Assembly (NCBI GenBank): GCA_903813345.2
Contig: CAIIXF020000008.1
Span: 27,204,822 to 27,268,821, forward strand
Source of the DNA: Owenia fusiformis
Lineage: Eukaryota > Annelida > Polychaeta > Sabellida > Oweniidae
Length of the DNA: 64,000 nucleotides
Reading direction: 5' to 3'
Position numbers and translations under genes: made by a program. The notes below the pieces were generated by a model, which saw nothing but the letters and a program-made list of their open reading frames with translations, was not told the DNA's origin and did no database searches. Below are positions 10,241 through 23,100 of the stretch, piece by piece. Within the stretch, counting starts at the first letter, position 1, and every line of letters begins with the position of its first letter.

Positions 10241-13200
10241 TAAGTGCAGGATTCTTCGGAGGGATCACTTCAAAACTCTCTCAGTAACACTTCATGTTTG
10301 AATATAAATCGTGAATTCAGTTTGGAATGTTTTGTCTAATTATTGTCTAACAATAGAGGCGTTTCTAAATAGCTTTGAAATCTCGCTAATTCACGTTTTT
10401 TTCATGAGATTTTAAAAGATTTGCATGTTTTACCTCTGTTTTACTTTTCTTTATTTTTGATAGCATATTTGAATTGAGTGACTTGAGTTTTCTCCAATGG
10501 CTTTGATTTAGACAGTTATGTCATTTAAATCATTTTCCATGACATTTTAAAAAACTTGGGCCAAATCTCCATCGGTGCAATGCTAAAATTTATTAAACCC
10601 TTGGCTTATTCGTATGACAACCAACATGTTCATGTTTGAATGGAGGTCTGGCCCAAGAAAATCAAAGACAAACAAGGGTGACATCTATTATGTCAGCGTT
10701 ATTCAGCTATTTAGAAACTATACAATTACAATTACAATTACATTTTCAGAATATATTACAAAATGTTTAATTCCAAAATATATTTGTAATCATGTTCCAC
10801 GAATGTTAATTCATCATTATACGCATTCCATTTGTAATAAAACGTTTCAATGCAATAACTGCTTCTTTATTTTATTGAAATGCATCCCCGTAGAAGAATC
10901 ATAATTTATATACATCATAATAATACATATCATAATATTAATAAATAAATGACTACCAAAAACACGATCAACTGTAAAAGGGTAACCTACATGTATATAA
11001 AGTATGCAGATTAATTAAATGATTTTCTACAATTAGTTATCATAATTGTAATTGTCTGATTGCACAGAATAAATGTACATTATTGGTTCTCTGAAAATTG
11101 ACCATGAAATGTATAAAATGGTTTTTCGGAACATATTAATACTCGTGAAATGACACAAATCATATCCTTTCCAATGGATGCTGTTCCAGAATTTATTAAT
11201 GATGGTCGTTTGGTTTTCTGGATTATGTAATAGTTTGCTCTAATTTTTTTCAACCTGAACTACATTGTATATATTGATCATTTTTTTATATTGTATTTCT
11301 TTATTTCAAATTATTACAATAAATACAAATACATTAGCGGCTTTGTAAGGTACATTATAAGCCACTTTTAGGATGATGATTCACAAAACTAGGTCTGCAA
11401 ATGAGTTATTGACACTCTTTGGACTGATTGTCGGTGCAGGTGAGGTTTCCATGCCCACGCAAGATCATAATGTGGACAGTGCACACTTAGGCCTAAGTTT
11501 GTACATTTTCTCATTCTCGAAAATAATTTGAGTAAATGGCATATTCCCTTATGAATGTCATTTTACTAAAACATCAAACCGTTTTTAAATATGTTGCATT
11601 AAGGATGTCAAAATGTCAAACAAGATTCCTCAAGAAATATGTTTTTGCTGTCTGTCTCTCTCAAGGGCAGTGATCTTCATAAGCGAATAATAAGTGATGA
11701 GTAACACGATTAGAACAGCTGAATGCTAAAGTGCAAAAAACCAAGACTAAACTGACTTGATAAAATACAATATATACGAGTATTAAACAAAGAAAACGAC
11801 TAGTATATTGTACTGTAAGGTACGTGATCAATTGCAAGGCTAATGAGCATTAATACTGCTAAAAAAATAACAGTAAACACATATCCGTAGAATCAGAAAG
11901 CAATCACTTTGCATAGTGAGTTTTCTATAAATTTCTATGTGATTGGTGAAAAAACACGTGTCTTTGTTAACAGGCAGAAAATGGTAAAGGAAGGCAAATA
12001 AATAGCAGTTGTATCTGATTAACCGTCACAACAATCTAGGTGCCATTCACTGGAACCCAAAAGCAGCAAATGTTTATATACCTCATCTCTCTAAGAGCTC
12101 TGGCACCATCTATTTATTTAGCATAGAAAGTGAATTTGTCAGGTTTTTGTTAGCAGAAACGCCCGATTCTCCCGTTATAGTTTATCAATACTAAACATAA
12201 TAGTAATCATCGATCTGTTTTATACGATTGCTTTAAACTGTAATCGGATCATCCACTTGGCTTTCACTAAGGGCTGTTTACCTGGAGTGGTTGAATGTTG
12301 TATTCCTCCGCTGTTCACTTGCAGCCGGCCTCCACCTCCGCTTTACCTCAAAGCATTTAGCACGTTAGGATGACATAGATATGCACAAATGACAAGATTG
12401 CCCGAGGTAGTAATTCGTTATGATAACAATATAGAATAAAAATGCAATTCTATAAATCAAAGAATTGATTGAGGTAATTGCAATACCTCGTAGCTATAAA
12501 TCTGCAACTTGAAAGTTGAGTAAAACTGTTCTTAAAAACATGGAATCTAAAGAAACGGAGCGGATTATCAAATAGAAAAATGTTCTTCACAAACTAACCC
12601 TACATTGATGATAATGTTTTAACTAAAACATTTTATTTTAATATCTTAACATTTTTCATTTTTTGAATTCAAAAGGATGGCCACACACTGCTCTGACAAT
12701 TTGCTCTTAAATATTGGTGGGAACATGATTACATAATAATGTAAAGGACCCATTTTTATCCATAATAAAATGTGAAATAAGTTAAACGGTCTATAAGTTA
12801 AACGAGAATATAGGTCGTGATTTTTATTATACTTTCGTGACATCACTATAAAGTGTTGTGTACTACAACTACAACATATTCTACAATAGCAACATATCGC
12901 TACAATATATACTATAACAAAATATACTCCAACAACAATGATTACAACTACAACACAACATGTGCAGTGAAAAGTATATTGATCACTTGGTGTATTAGAG
13001 ATCTGCATATGATTCACTGGTGGAAACATCTTGTTTCTCTGGAATATGGCGCCATCGACCTTTGACCCCAAAATAAAAATCAGTCAGAAACTTGTAACGT
13101 TTTGTTCATAAGTTTCTCTGTGTCAATATGTCGGAAATCTGAAGTGCTTGCTTAGAATGGCGAGTGATTTGCTTTTAAATGTCTACTAGATATACGATAG

Positions 13201-15316
13201 TAAATCAATCTACTTGAAATGGCTTTGGTATATAGTAGCAAATTTTAAAATCATGTTCCTCATATGAACTACATCAAATAAAACATTTTTACAAATCTTA
13301 ATTGATTTTGTTATTTCTAATTTAAGCGTGTATATGAATAGAGTAGTTATTATATGGCACTACATGTAGTTGTTTTGTACTTGACTTTTGCCCCAACCTC
13401 ATTTACACTATATTTCAAAAAGAATGATTTTTAAATGATTTAAGGAACTGGTTCAATAAAATGAACTAAAAATTCTAAGTAAAATTCCTTAAAAACAGGG
13501 AAAATATATCAAACTAAAAATTCTTTAAAATCCCTTAAAAACAGGTAAAACATATCAAACTAAAAATTCTTAGTAAAATATTGATCAGAATTTCCCTCAT
13601 AATTGTTTAAATCATGTATACATTAGAATATAGCTAACTTATATAGACTCTCGTGTGTTGTATAATAGCAATGCCAAATGCATTGATACTTTTACATCAG
13701 ATACTTTAAAACAGTAACTGTAAAATTGTAATCCCTACAAAATAAACAATTCACTATTAAAAGAAAACAACTTCAAATCAGACGAAAATTCAAACAGATA
13801 AAAGGACAGGTTAAATAAATAGATTCCTAATGCAACTGGTTTAATGTTTCTAAATTCTAAATTGTAACATGGTATGTCGAACGGAAACACTTTCAGGGTT
13901 TTCATACATTAGTAACATAGTACTGTAACTAGTAAGTACTTGGCCACAATGGTGGACAGTATCACTTTTTCCAAAAATTAAAATCCTGATTTTTTAAAAG
14001 AAAGAACAAGAATGTTATCTAACTTTGTCAAACTTTATTAATAAATTATTGCACCTATTACATTGGTGAAGTTGAAATTACAACTTCTGTACCGTTTCAT
14101 ATTTTACAAATTGCAGACATAATAGACTCAACCTTATAAAATAGTTCTATACGGTATTTCAAGGTTATTTTCAAGGTTATTCATTCAAACTTTAACTTGC
14201 AGTCAAAACGTAACCGACAATTTGACAATAAACAAATATTTGAAGCTTACAAATGCTTATAATTATAAACATATAGAAAATATATTTGATTATGATGCAA
14301 TCGAGAATTATAATTTACTTTTCCAAACCTTATACACACAAACAATAGTGCAGATGTTTCGTCATGAGAAATCTTTTAATGATACAATTACACAACACAA
14401 CAATCAAATCGAACACAACAACAATCGAAACATGTGAGGTATAATAAGTTAGTTAAATTTATATTTTATGTAAAGGTTACATAATTTATAATTCATTCCT
14501 GTTATGTCACAAGTTTCTGAGTTTAAATTGGTACCAATCAACTTCTACTAATGTGAAGAGATGTTACATCATTGAAAAAGTCATGTTTATGTGAAATATG
14601 GTTAAGTAGTATATTGGTATTTGTATATTAATATGCACGATTGCACGAGTAATAAAAAATACATAAGAATAAAACGTAAATGTATTTTCAACAAAAACTT
14701 TCTATACATTTAACTGTGCCTAATTCATACATTATATTGGACAGAATCATAAATAATCCACTTAATTATCAAAAAGGCACAAAAATCGGACGCTTGGAAT
14801 TTATTGGAACTGTAGAAAATGTAAAAACAATACTCCTCCATCTCCATAATTATAAAGGCAGAAAACTACATCTAAAATATTTAAATATTTACATACTATT
14901 TTGGCTGTACGGAAATTAGTTGTACATTTTAATTTTAGAATATCCGATATTGTTAAACTTGAAATAGATAAAACTTTCAAAATTAATATAATAATATTCA
15001 TATGATTACATGCTGTACATGTATGTTTTTATTTTATCTGTTGTATGTTTTCAGGAGCACATTCCATATACTGGTCCACCTATACATCCATTCCCAGACA
15101 TATTGTATTATATTGCTTTTTAAATTGTATGTTTTTACGCTTCAACATCAAAATCGTGCAGCTAATAAATGATACTAAATAATAACAAAATAAACATCTA
15201 GAATTTCTTTATATTAATCATGAACTGCGATAAGAAAAGACCCAAATTTAATCATATACTTCTCATTCATAAGCACAGATAAATTTACTAAAAAATGATT
15301 TCAGCTATGAAAAGTA
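10241..15316. other. AT-rich noncoding DNA with small simple repeats
   Basis: Contains an (ATTACA)n patch at about 10720, an ACAACTA-type patch at about 12858-12960, three copies of an AAACTAAAAATTCTT unit at about 13461-13582, and a nuclear-receptor-like DR1 word (ACCTTTGACCCC) at about 13058-13069. No gene was recognised. Confidence 0.35.
13461..13582. repeat. Short tandem repeat, ~48-bp unit, 2.5 copies
   Basis: Units contain AACTAAAAATTCT, then CCTTAAAAACAGG, then AAAATATATC or a near variant. The third copy is cut short. Confidence 0.7.
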
Positions 15317-15676
15317 ATGCTCATTTTGACAGGCGATAGTGTTTATGAATGCTATGTGTTTTGTGTTGGTACTCCCGGAGGCAAATACCTGTCCTGGCCT
15401 CCCCCTAGCAGACTCGGCGACTCCTTCTCTCCTCCTATAATTGCGTCCTCACAATACAAACCCACAGTTGTGTATTTTCAACCATATTTTTCTTTCAATG
15501 GTAGCGAATTGCTTGAAAATGGAGTAAATGGGACTCTGTATGAGCCGTCTCTCCGCCACAAAGAAGTAGAGAGATGTGCCTCTTTCTCTACACGAGCTCT
15601 ATTCAACAGTTTTACCTTCACTCACGCTTTGTTAACTTGTAGACTCTACTCGACTACACTGAAAGAGAATTTATAA
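15317..15676 (+). CDS. Unrecognised open frame in a GC-richer patch (doubtful)
   Basis: An open frame of 119 codons crosses a patch (about 15360-15640) that is clearly less AT-rich than its surroundings. The frame begins with TTG, not ATG, and there is no in-frame ATG near the start. The translation is proline- and serine-rich at first (SWPPPSRLGDSF) and has no motif I recognise. It could be an exon, a fragment of a transposable element, or chance in a GC-rich patch. I lean to a repeat fragment or regulatory DNA over a gene. Confidence 0.15.
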   Translation: MLILTGDSVYECYVFCVGTPGGKYLSWPPPSRLGDSFSPPIIASSQYKPTVVYFQPYFSFNGSELLENGVNGTLYEPSLRHKEVERCASFSTRALFNSFTFTHALLTCRLYSTTLKENL

Positions 15677-17809
15677 GAGTAATAATAAGGATCTACTTAA
15701 ATAACCCTTATGTTAATAAATATTAGAGTAAAGTACCCCGAGTGTTTTGTTAGTCATTAGAATAATCACCAAATAAAAGTATTGAAATACAGTGGTATAT
15801 AATATAATGGCTGTTGGTTTATTTTCCATTGTTGATCAATTAAAGGTTGAACATACGCTTACCAATGTGGGGTCTATAATTCATATACCAAAAAGACCAC
15901 TCAACCTCATTGTTACTTACAAACACAAGTGGGAAATAATGAAATATTAATTTCATTTTTTGTAAATGTAACAGCATGGTTGAAACAACAAAAATACTAA
16001 ATTTCAGATTTTTCTTTTTATTAATGTTCTCTTTGATCTTGAATTTGATACAGCTATACATTATTATTTCATTTATAGACACATAATTCATAGCGAGATA
16101 TCGGGGAATATAAGAAGAAACTAATGCATTCGTGACAGTACTACTGCTATTGGTCAAATTATTTTTAATAGTATAAAGAGTGTTAAAAGGAGCATTTTAG
16201 AGCTGAATGAAAACATGTGATAACGCACCTCAATTGACGAATAACTCGTCAAAGCTGAGAAAAAATTAAAGACTTGTAGAGAGTTATTTCAGAGCAGTAC
16301 AATAGATGGGTAGATGCTGTACTGTCACTGGCGCCATACTACGTGCTGGTGCGTCCCAGATGTAAAGAGACTGTCATGTGAACACCATAAAATTATTGTA
16401 AGCCGCTTGTCGAGTTTGACATGAAAATGATGATAATAGTTGTTCGCTTAGAAAACGGTGTCTACAGTGTGAAAAAGTACTGTTGTGTTATATACCTATA
16501 TTTGTTAATCATCCACCTAAAACCAACTGATAATGGGCTGGAATTCCTTTTCATTTGGACATTTCATCTTTCTGTGTATGAGGATCTAGTTTCAGCCTGG
16601 CTCATAAGACAACTGCCTAATTGGCTCATTTAGGGGGGATAGAATTTCACTTTCTTGGAGCACAGAAAGAACATGTGTTCTTGCACTTATGTTCGAATAT
16701 TTAAGCTCACTCATCTCACGGATCAGATTCGTATTTATATTAATTAATGCAAGAGCAAATTATATCCCCAGTTTTTGTACGCAAGATATAATATATTTGT
16801 AATGTTCTCCCCTTTTCCTTTCTGATACTCATCATATCTTCCTGTTTATCAACTAGAAAGGAACTAATAGAAGGCCATGTTTTCTCATGATGCCCCTGTT
16901 CTCCCCTATTTGATTTACTTTAAAATGAATACAAAGATTACACTTTTACCGCCTTTTTTGGTATCTATTGTTAATAGTGTCGCGTGTATCAATTTTACAA
17001 CATCTTATTCAATGAGATCATGGTAGATCACGCATGCCCATTTCACCAACTTGTTATAAAAAGCAGCTTAATTGTTTTTTTAAAGATTCCAACCTAGCTC
17101 ATTTAAATTTTATTTCATTAAAAATCAAAAATTTATAGGGTGAATGATTTTTGTTTCAACTGATATTATAAACTTACTTTTGAGAGTCATAGCGTCTATA
17201 TTAATGACGTAAGTCAATGCCGGTATCAGAAAAATTCCCAAGCGTTATCTTGGAAAATGAATACGCAGTGAATCGAAAATATTTTGTTATGGCTGGAGCA
17301 AATCGCAAAAATCATTATAATGTATATTGCACAATCAATGCCGCACCTGAAATATAGAGGGGGACCCATCACATCAAAAGATGGCGAAACAAATTGATTT
17401 TGTAGAAAAACATGTTGTGTATGAATGGCTAGACCAAGAGCAACTGTGTAAACAGAGAAGAAATTGCATCTGTTTTAGAGTTATCATTACTTCTGAGCGA
17501 AACATCCATTTGTTCTGTGCTTGAGGAAAAGGTCATCCCCTCTGCATCTCAAATAGTCAATGGAACGGTTTTGGGTTTAGTTCGATGCTCATTACAAGAT
17601 ACGAGATACCTCATTTGTCCTTCTCGGGATTCGGCATTCTGACGGGCAGCTCATTCTTTTCGTGAGTCCTCTCAGTGAGTGGTGTATTTTCTCTTGCACT
17701 TCGCACTTGTTGCTACATTTCTACAACATATAAACACATTATTAGCTTATGAGCTAGTACTGCCCTTTACATTCGTTCGACTTCACTTCTTAAATGAGAC
17801 CTCCTTCTC
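15677..17809. other. Noncoding, nothing recognised
   Basis: AT-rich sequence without a supported gene. Confidence 0.3.
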
Positions 17810-17935
17810 CGAACACAGGCCTCCAACTCCAGAACTCGTGCCTCCTTCTTTCAAGAAGAAGGGAGGAACGTAGTGGATGGTGTCTGGAGCCCTGCCTTCG
17901 GAGGATGAAGATAGCTTCATCTTCTAGTTTAAACT
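17810..17935. repeat. Cluster of short adjacent hairpins
   Basis: Several small inverted repeats follow one another: CCTCCTTCTT with AAGAAGGGAGG (about 17840-17867), GATGAAGATAGCTTCATC (about 17905-17922), and a TAGTTTAAACTA palindrome (about 17925-17936). TCCAGAACTC and TCTGGAGCC flank the first hairpin. The region is GC-richer than its neighbours. Confidence 0.55.
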
Positions 17936-18399
17936 AAACTCTGAGCGCAGGGCAAGCTAGTAGTGTCCTTGTGGTGTTGTTTTGTGTATTGATATACGGT
18001 ATTGTTTTATGTTATAGATTTGTACCATCTTCAATTATCCCTCCTTTGAACTGATGAAATTCGAAGGACTGTTAAACTCTTTCAAGTATAATATCTACAT
18101 AAAACGATATTATATAGATCAGTTTTTTCCTTATCTATGTATTGAATAGTTGAATGTGGTGCATTTATGGATTATATACCGTACCTGTGTGTAGGAGTCT
18201 TGTAGTATATTTTGGGTTCCAGCAGTTTTGCTCCGGTCTTTTCTCAAAATATACATATTCTTCCAGATGCCAACAATCTGAAGCATTTTAGTGCCCAAGT
18301 CGTAAACATAATAGTTTTTTCTAATTTTATTTGGATCTTTGACCCAATTTAGGTCAAGTTACTCACACAACTCAAGATTTTCAATCTACATAGTTAACC

Positions 18400-18760
18400 A
18401 CCAATATTAGGGGACAGCGAGGCAAGAAAGGCCTCAACTGACACGCTAGGCGCTTCCAAATTGATTCCCGATGCGCGAATATGCGATCAGTTATATAGAA
18501 AGAAAGTTTTACATAGCCAAGGGGCAAGGATGGTCCCGTGAGGTAAAATATGCCGTGCTACCAGAAAACTACTTTGAATAGTTTTACCACGGACTTGCAA
18601 AAACGGGGTAAGTCAAAAGGGCCACTTTGTGGGCAATGGCCATCGTTTGAATCTGGCGCCTAAATGAGGTAAAATCATAGGCGGAAGAGGTCGGTCACGT
18701 GATGAACACCTGTCCGAGAAAAAAACCTGGATGGCCCTTTTTGGCCCACTCTCCCCTAGT
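18400..18760. other. GC-richer island with a short inverted repeat
   Basis: The stretch stands out from the AT-rich background. AAAAGGGCCA near 18617 is the reverse complement of TGGCCCTTTT near 18734. No coding frame was recognised; a repeat remnant is likely. Confidence 0.3.
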
Positions 18761-19675
18761 ATATTTCTATAGCAAAACTAACTATTTATCATACAAATAA
18801 CTGCCCACTGATTGTCATATAGAAATGTTCCTCAACTTAAGTGGTAGGGGAATATTATATTGAATCAGTCAAAATACAATCCCGACCACAAGGGATTTTA
18901 AAATATGCAGGCAGTTCGAGTTGTAAACGTGTGACTCAACACTATACTAAACTTGACCTATGAGACGTTTGTTTACATTTCAAGAAACTGACATCCGTTT
19001 TACATACATTAGAACAATAGCTTTCACTTTCATTCTAGATATGTTTGTCAAAAATGACAGCTACATACAAAATATCGCTCTATGTCAGATTATGCCAGCA
19101 TACTTTGAATATTTTAGTCAATGCTTCTCGTGTCATTTTGATTTCATAGATTTATGATCGAAGTGCATTTATTTCTTATTTCATATTTCAAAACAAAGCA
19201 GCGAGCATGTAAATACAGGTTAGTACACATCTCGTGTAGATATTACCATTATGCTGAAATCCTCATCGTGAAACTCTATTTTTAAAGAAATTCATGATAA
19301 AGATGAAGTTTCTGTCATTTTATAGATGCATAATGTAGATGCATAATGTAGCAATCAACAGTTTGGATACTTCAGCATGTAATTGTTATGTCTGACATCA
19401 AGTTTACATGGCATTTTGGCATGTGACTGTTTGCTCAACCACTGTCAGATGAGAGCCTACACAGTATAGAGAATTAATTTCAAGTCTATTGTGTTAATTA
19501 TCGATTAAAATGAATCGCAGATCTAAATATTTTCTTTCACATTTCAATGCACTTGTCTGTTGTAAAATTGACTACATATATATCCACCGCATGATAAATA
19601 TTGCCCCTTTATTGTTAACATTTTTATTGAATAGTAGAAACTAACTAAAAGTGTTGACATTTTTGTAAGCTGCTA

Positions 19676-19702
19676 ATTGGTCGTTCGGGCCCTCTATTTA
19701 AG
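19676..19702 (+). promoter_or_regulatory. Candidate core promoter (inverted CCAAT box and TATA-like box)
   Basis: ATTGG (inverted CCAAT) at 19676-19680 is followed by a TATA-like TATTTAAG at 19695-19702. This is a normal order and spacing for a Pol II promoter, with a start expected near 19725-19735. The cysteine-rich open frame below lies about 130 bases beyond that. Confidence 0.3.
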
Positions 19703-19837
19703 ACTGGCTCCAATGTCTGTTTATCTGTGAGAGCTATTACCACCCAGTCTTTGTCTCGAAACAATTCAACTCCACCAGGGAATTGTTCTCGAACATTGTT
19801 TCCTAACTTGCCCCAGACAGAAAGTCAACATTGACTT

Positions 19838-20101
19838 CTCAAAAGAAAAGCAGCTTACTCTAAAAAGACAAGTATATCTTCCAAAATATGTCAATATTGT
19901 TCATTGTGTTGCGACGAGAGGCCTTGTAAAAGATGTAGCTTTAAGAAAGGTTCGGTTCCTCCAGGGTGTATTGTCATAACCAAAGACTTGAGATCGGAGT
20001 CAAAAGGAGGTAAACGATCAGAAAACAGCGTACATGTTTTCAATGGCTCAGAAGCACCACAAAGTTATATTATACAAATACTCGTTGTGGGTGGCGTTTA
20101 A
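19838..20101 (+). CDS. Small cysteine-rich open frame, unrecognised
   Basis: The frame is open from just after a TGA at about 19835 to TAA at 20099-20101. It encodes a compact cysteine cluster (KICQYCSLCCDERPCKRC: six Cys, spacing C-x2-C-x2-CC-x4-C-x2-C) followed by a polar tail. There is no in-frame ATG. The first ATG after the candidate promoter (19888) is in another frame and opens only a 13-codon peptide. If real, the cluster would have to be an internal or 3' exon, or use a non-ATG start. Such clusters suit metal binding or disulfides, but I cannot assign a family. Confidence 0.2.
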   Translation, partial: LKRKAAYSKKTSISSKICQYCSLCCDERPCKRCSFKKGSVPPGCIVITKDLRSESKGGKRSENSVHVFNGSEAPQSYIIQILVVGGV

Positions 20102-23100
20102 CACGATATTTTATTTGTTTCGTTGCTCATTTTTGAGATTCCATTTACGATCATCAAGTCTTAGCCAAAGATTGTGAATAACTATAAATTTTTGCACGAA
20201 TAAAGTGAAGTCTCATTCATGTAGGCTATAATTTTGTCAGCATGCCACAAAGACGAAGTAATAGCGTACAATGCGACCATTCAATATGGCCGATAAGCGC
20301 ATTTGTTTTAATGTGAAGGTCCATCACCATACATCATTAGCCATCGATAAAGCTTGCCACAAAGTCAAACAATTCGTTAACTTTGTGACACTAATATTTC
20401 AATATATTCTTCACACATATCAACGTAACATTTACGCTACTTTTGATGTAATAGCAAGTTTATATTACCTTACCTCACTATAGCCCTCAAACCAAATACT
20501 ACAATTCAAATATTTGAAATTTTTATCCCAATAAAGTGTCAGTTTGAAGTTTTTACGACATAATATATGATATGCAATTAACTGTCGTCAATGTGTAATC
20601 AGTAGGTCTATATAACGTAAATATAATTGTGTCCACAGACTGGGGAGGCAAGCGAAACTAACCAAGTATTGTCTTCTGTACAAGCGCGTTTGCTCTTGGT
20701 CAATGGAAACGGTCTCTAATTTCATCTAACCTCTTTGTCCGATTATTTCTTGGCGTGACAATTGGAAATGGAACTAATATGCAATCAATTAAAATGAAAC
20801 ACAAAGCTGAGTTCTAATCATTTTATACAAAACTCGTGTAAAGCTGAGAACATGGATTGTTTTGTTAAATATATCCAATGTGGATTTTCTTTCCGGTTCA
20901 ATACTATCAAAATAACAATGAAATGATGATGGGAAAAGCGTATCTTGAGTATTTGGTAGAATACATGGCGAGATCTTCGATATAACTGAGATGTTTTTCA
21001 AATTGATTGAGAAAGAGGAACACGTTAAATGTTTTAATGTATTGTGAAAAAATAATGACAAATGAGAAACGAGTTTATATTTGTTTCACACTCTGGAACT
21101 GAAAAACTGATTTTCAGATTGACTAAGGGTTAAAAGCTGAAAATAATCCTGAAATACGTTTTTACTTATAATATAATAATATGTTACCTAACACAACCAG
21201 TAGATTTGGACATAAATCTTCTTTTCTGTAATTCTTGAAACTTAAAATATCATTTATTTAGAAATTGAATTAATTGTATTCTAAAATTGAAAAATGTACT
21301 CGTGAGTGTTTTTAATCGTGGAACTTTTTATGCTTACTAGAAATTGAGTTATTTTAAGCTCTTCTATTTTCAGAAAGAGGATTATAATCTATTGATTAAG
21401 TCAGAAATCAATATGAATAACAATTTTTTGAGGTTATTAAGGATATGAAATAGCAAAAATTGGGCCTTTAATTATTTTTCGTTTTGATTAAGATAAGTGT
21501 CATAAATATTGTCAAATTTGTAATTACACATTCGTGTCCTAATTAGAGATGAGAGGAGCCTATCTTTATTTTCATTAATCCACTTATGAATGTATCATAA
21601 TTTTAGTTTGTCGAACGTTCATGTAGACGCACTAATTATCACCGGATAATCAATTCTAGACCACGGTGCTAATGTATGCATTAGCCTAACACTATTTAAA
21701 TCAATGTAAATAGATATTAACTTACCTTATGTGTGCCTCAGATATACTACGACTTGGGAATACTATTTGCATATCATTAGTCGATACAAATTCGAGTACT
21801 TGTTCTGACCTACAGAAGTTATAATTGTTAGCTTTGCGCAAACATGTGTTGCGCGTCTAGGGTTGTTATCGTTTACCTGAAACTCGATATATTTGAGAAA
21901 CTGTTCTACAATAATCTGTATGACAACAGTGTTGGTTAGAACAAATACAATTTATATAATTAAATAAGTCAATGACATTGTGCAATGTGGAAAATATGAT
22001 ACTGTATTTAGCATGACGTTCGACTTATTCGACTTACTACCATACTACGACACACACAGTAGTGAACAATCATTCGAACATAATTAATAATTAATCAGGT
22101 ATAACATTTTACGCAAACATGACAATTGTCAACAGAAGTACTCACAACTTTATAGATTTAGATTTGAGTAATCAGTTTATTTCTAGCATTTTTCGGACAA
22201 GAGTTGCTTACTTGAACAGGACTGATGCTTTCAACAAACGGCTCAAATAAACTCGAAACCAAAACGTTGATATGCTATATGATTTACTTCGAGACCCCTA
22301 ATATAAACAGAGGAAAATATTATACTTGTTATCATAAGAAAACTTTTAACGTGTCGACATAGGATTGTTTGGTGTATGGGCACAGTCCAACAGAGCTAGG
22401 GTGTATTAGGTATCTTTGCTTTCAAAAGATCATTCTCTCTCTTAGGTTTCGAAACTGGAAATTGATAGTTTATGTATGCAATCCCACGTGGAGAGTAGAA
22501 CTTCTTTTAAATGCTGACATAGGATCAAAATATCACATAAATAACTTCAACAACCCATCATGGTATTTTGGAACTCTAATTTCAACTTCCCGCTCAAATT
22601 TCGCTATGCCGCCATATTGGATTTACTGACCAATGGCGACGCAGACTCACACTGACGTTAACCCTCGTGATAAACATCCTAAAAGGCATCACAATATACT
22701 GACTATATACCAAGAACAGTTGTAAACTAGCATCCATCATCAAACTCTCGCTGGCAAAAGATAACGCAATTATTCTAAACATATGTGCTATGTCTTCACT
22801 TGGTTGTTTTTACAGGTGGTTTAATGTTTTGTGATAGTGATATCATGGCAATCCAAGTTGAGGCCAGATTCTATTTCTCTTGTGACAACAATTTAAATGA
22901 TACCAGCAGAAGAGCGAAATTATAAGATTCTTCTCAGATCTCATGTTGTTCTGCCTCGAACATATCCGACCAGCAATTCTAACTAGTGTTTGGAGAAACT
23001 GGGTATCAGTAGGTCTACTCATGCAAATACAAAGGTGAAGACAGATCTTAACATGAAAATTGAAACACGATGGAAAGATAAGCTACCCATCAGCTTTCAT

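Noticed and set aside
12646-13071. 141-codon minus-strand open frame
   Set aside because: The valine-, cysteine- and tyrosine-rich translation comes from a simple ACAACTA-like repeat on the other strand. No motif was seen.
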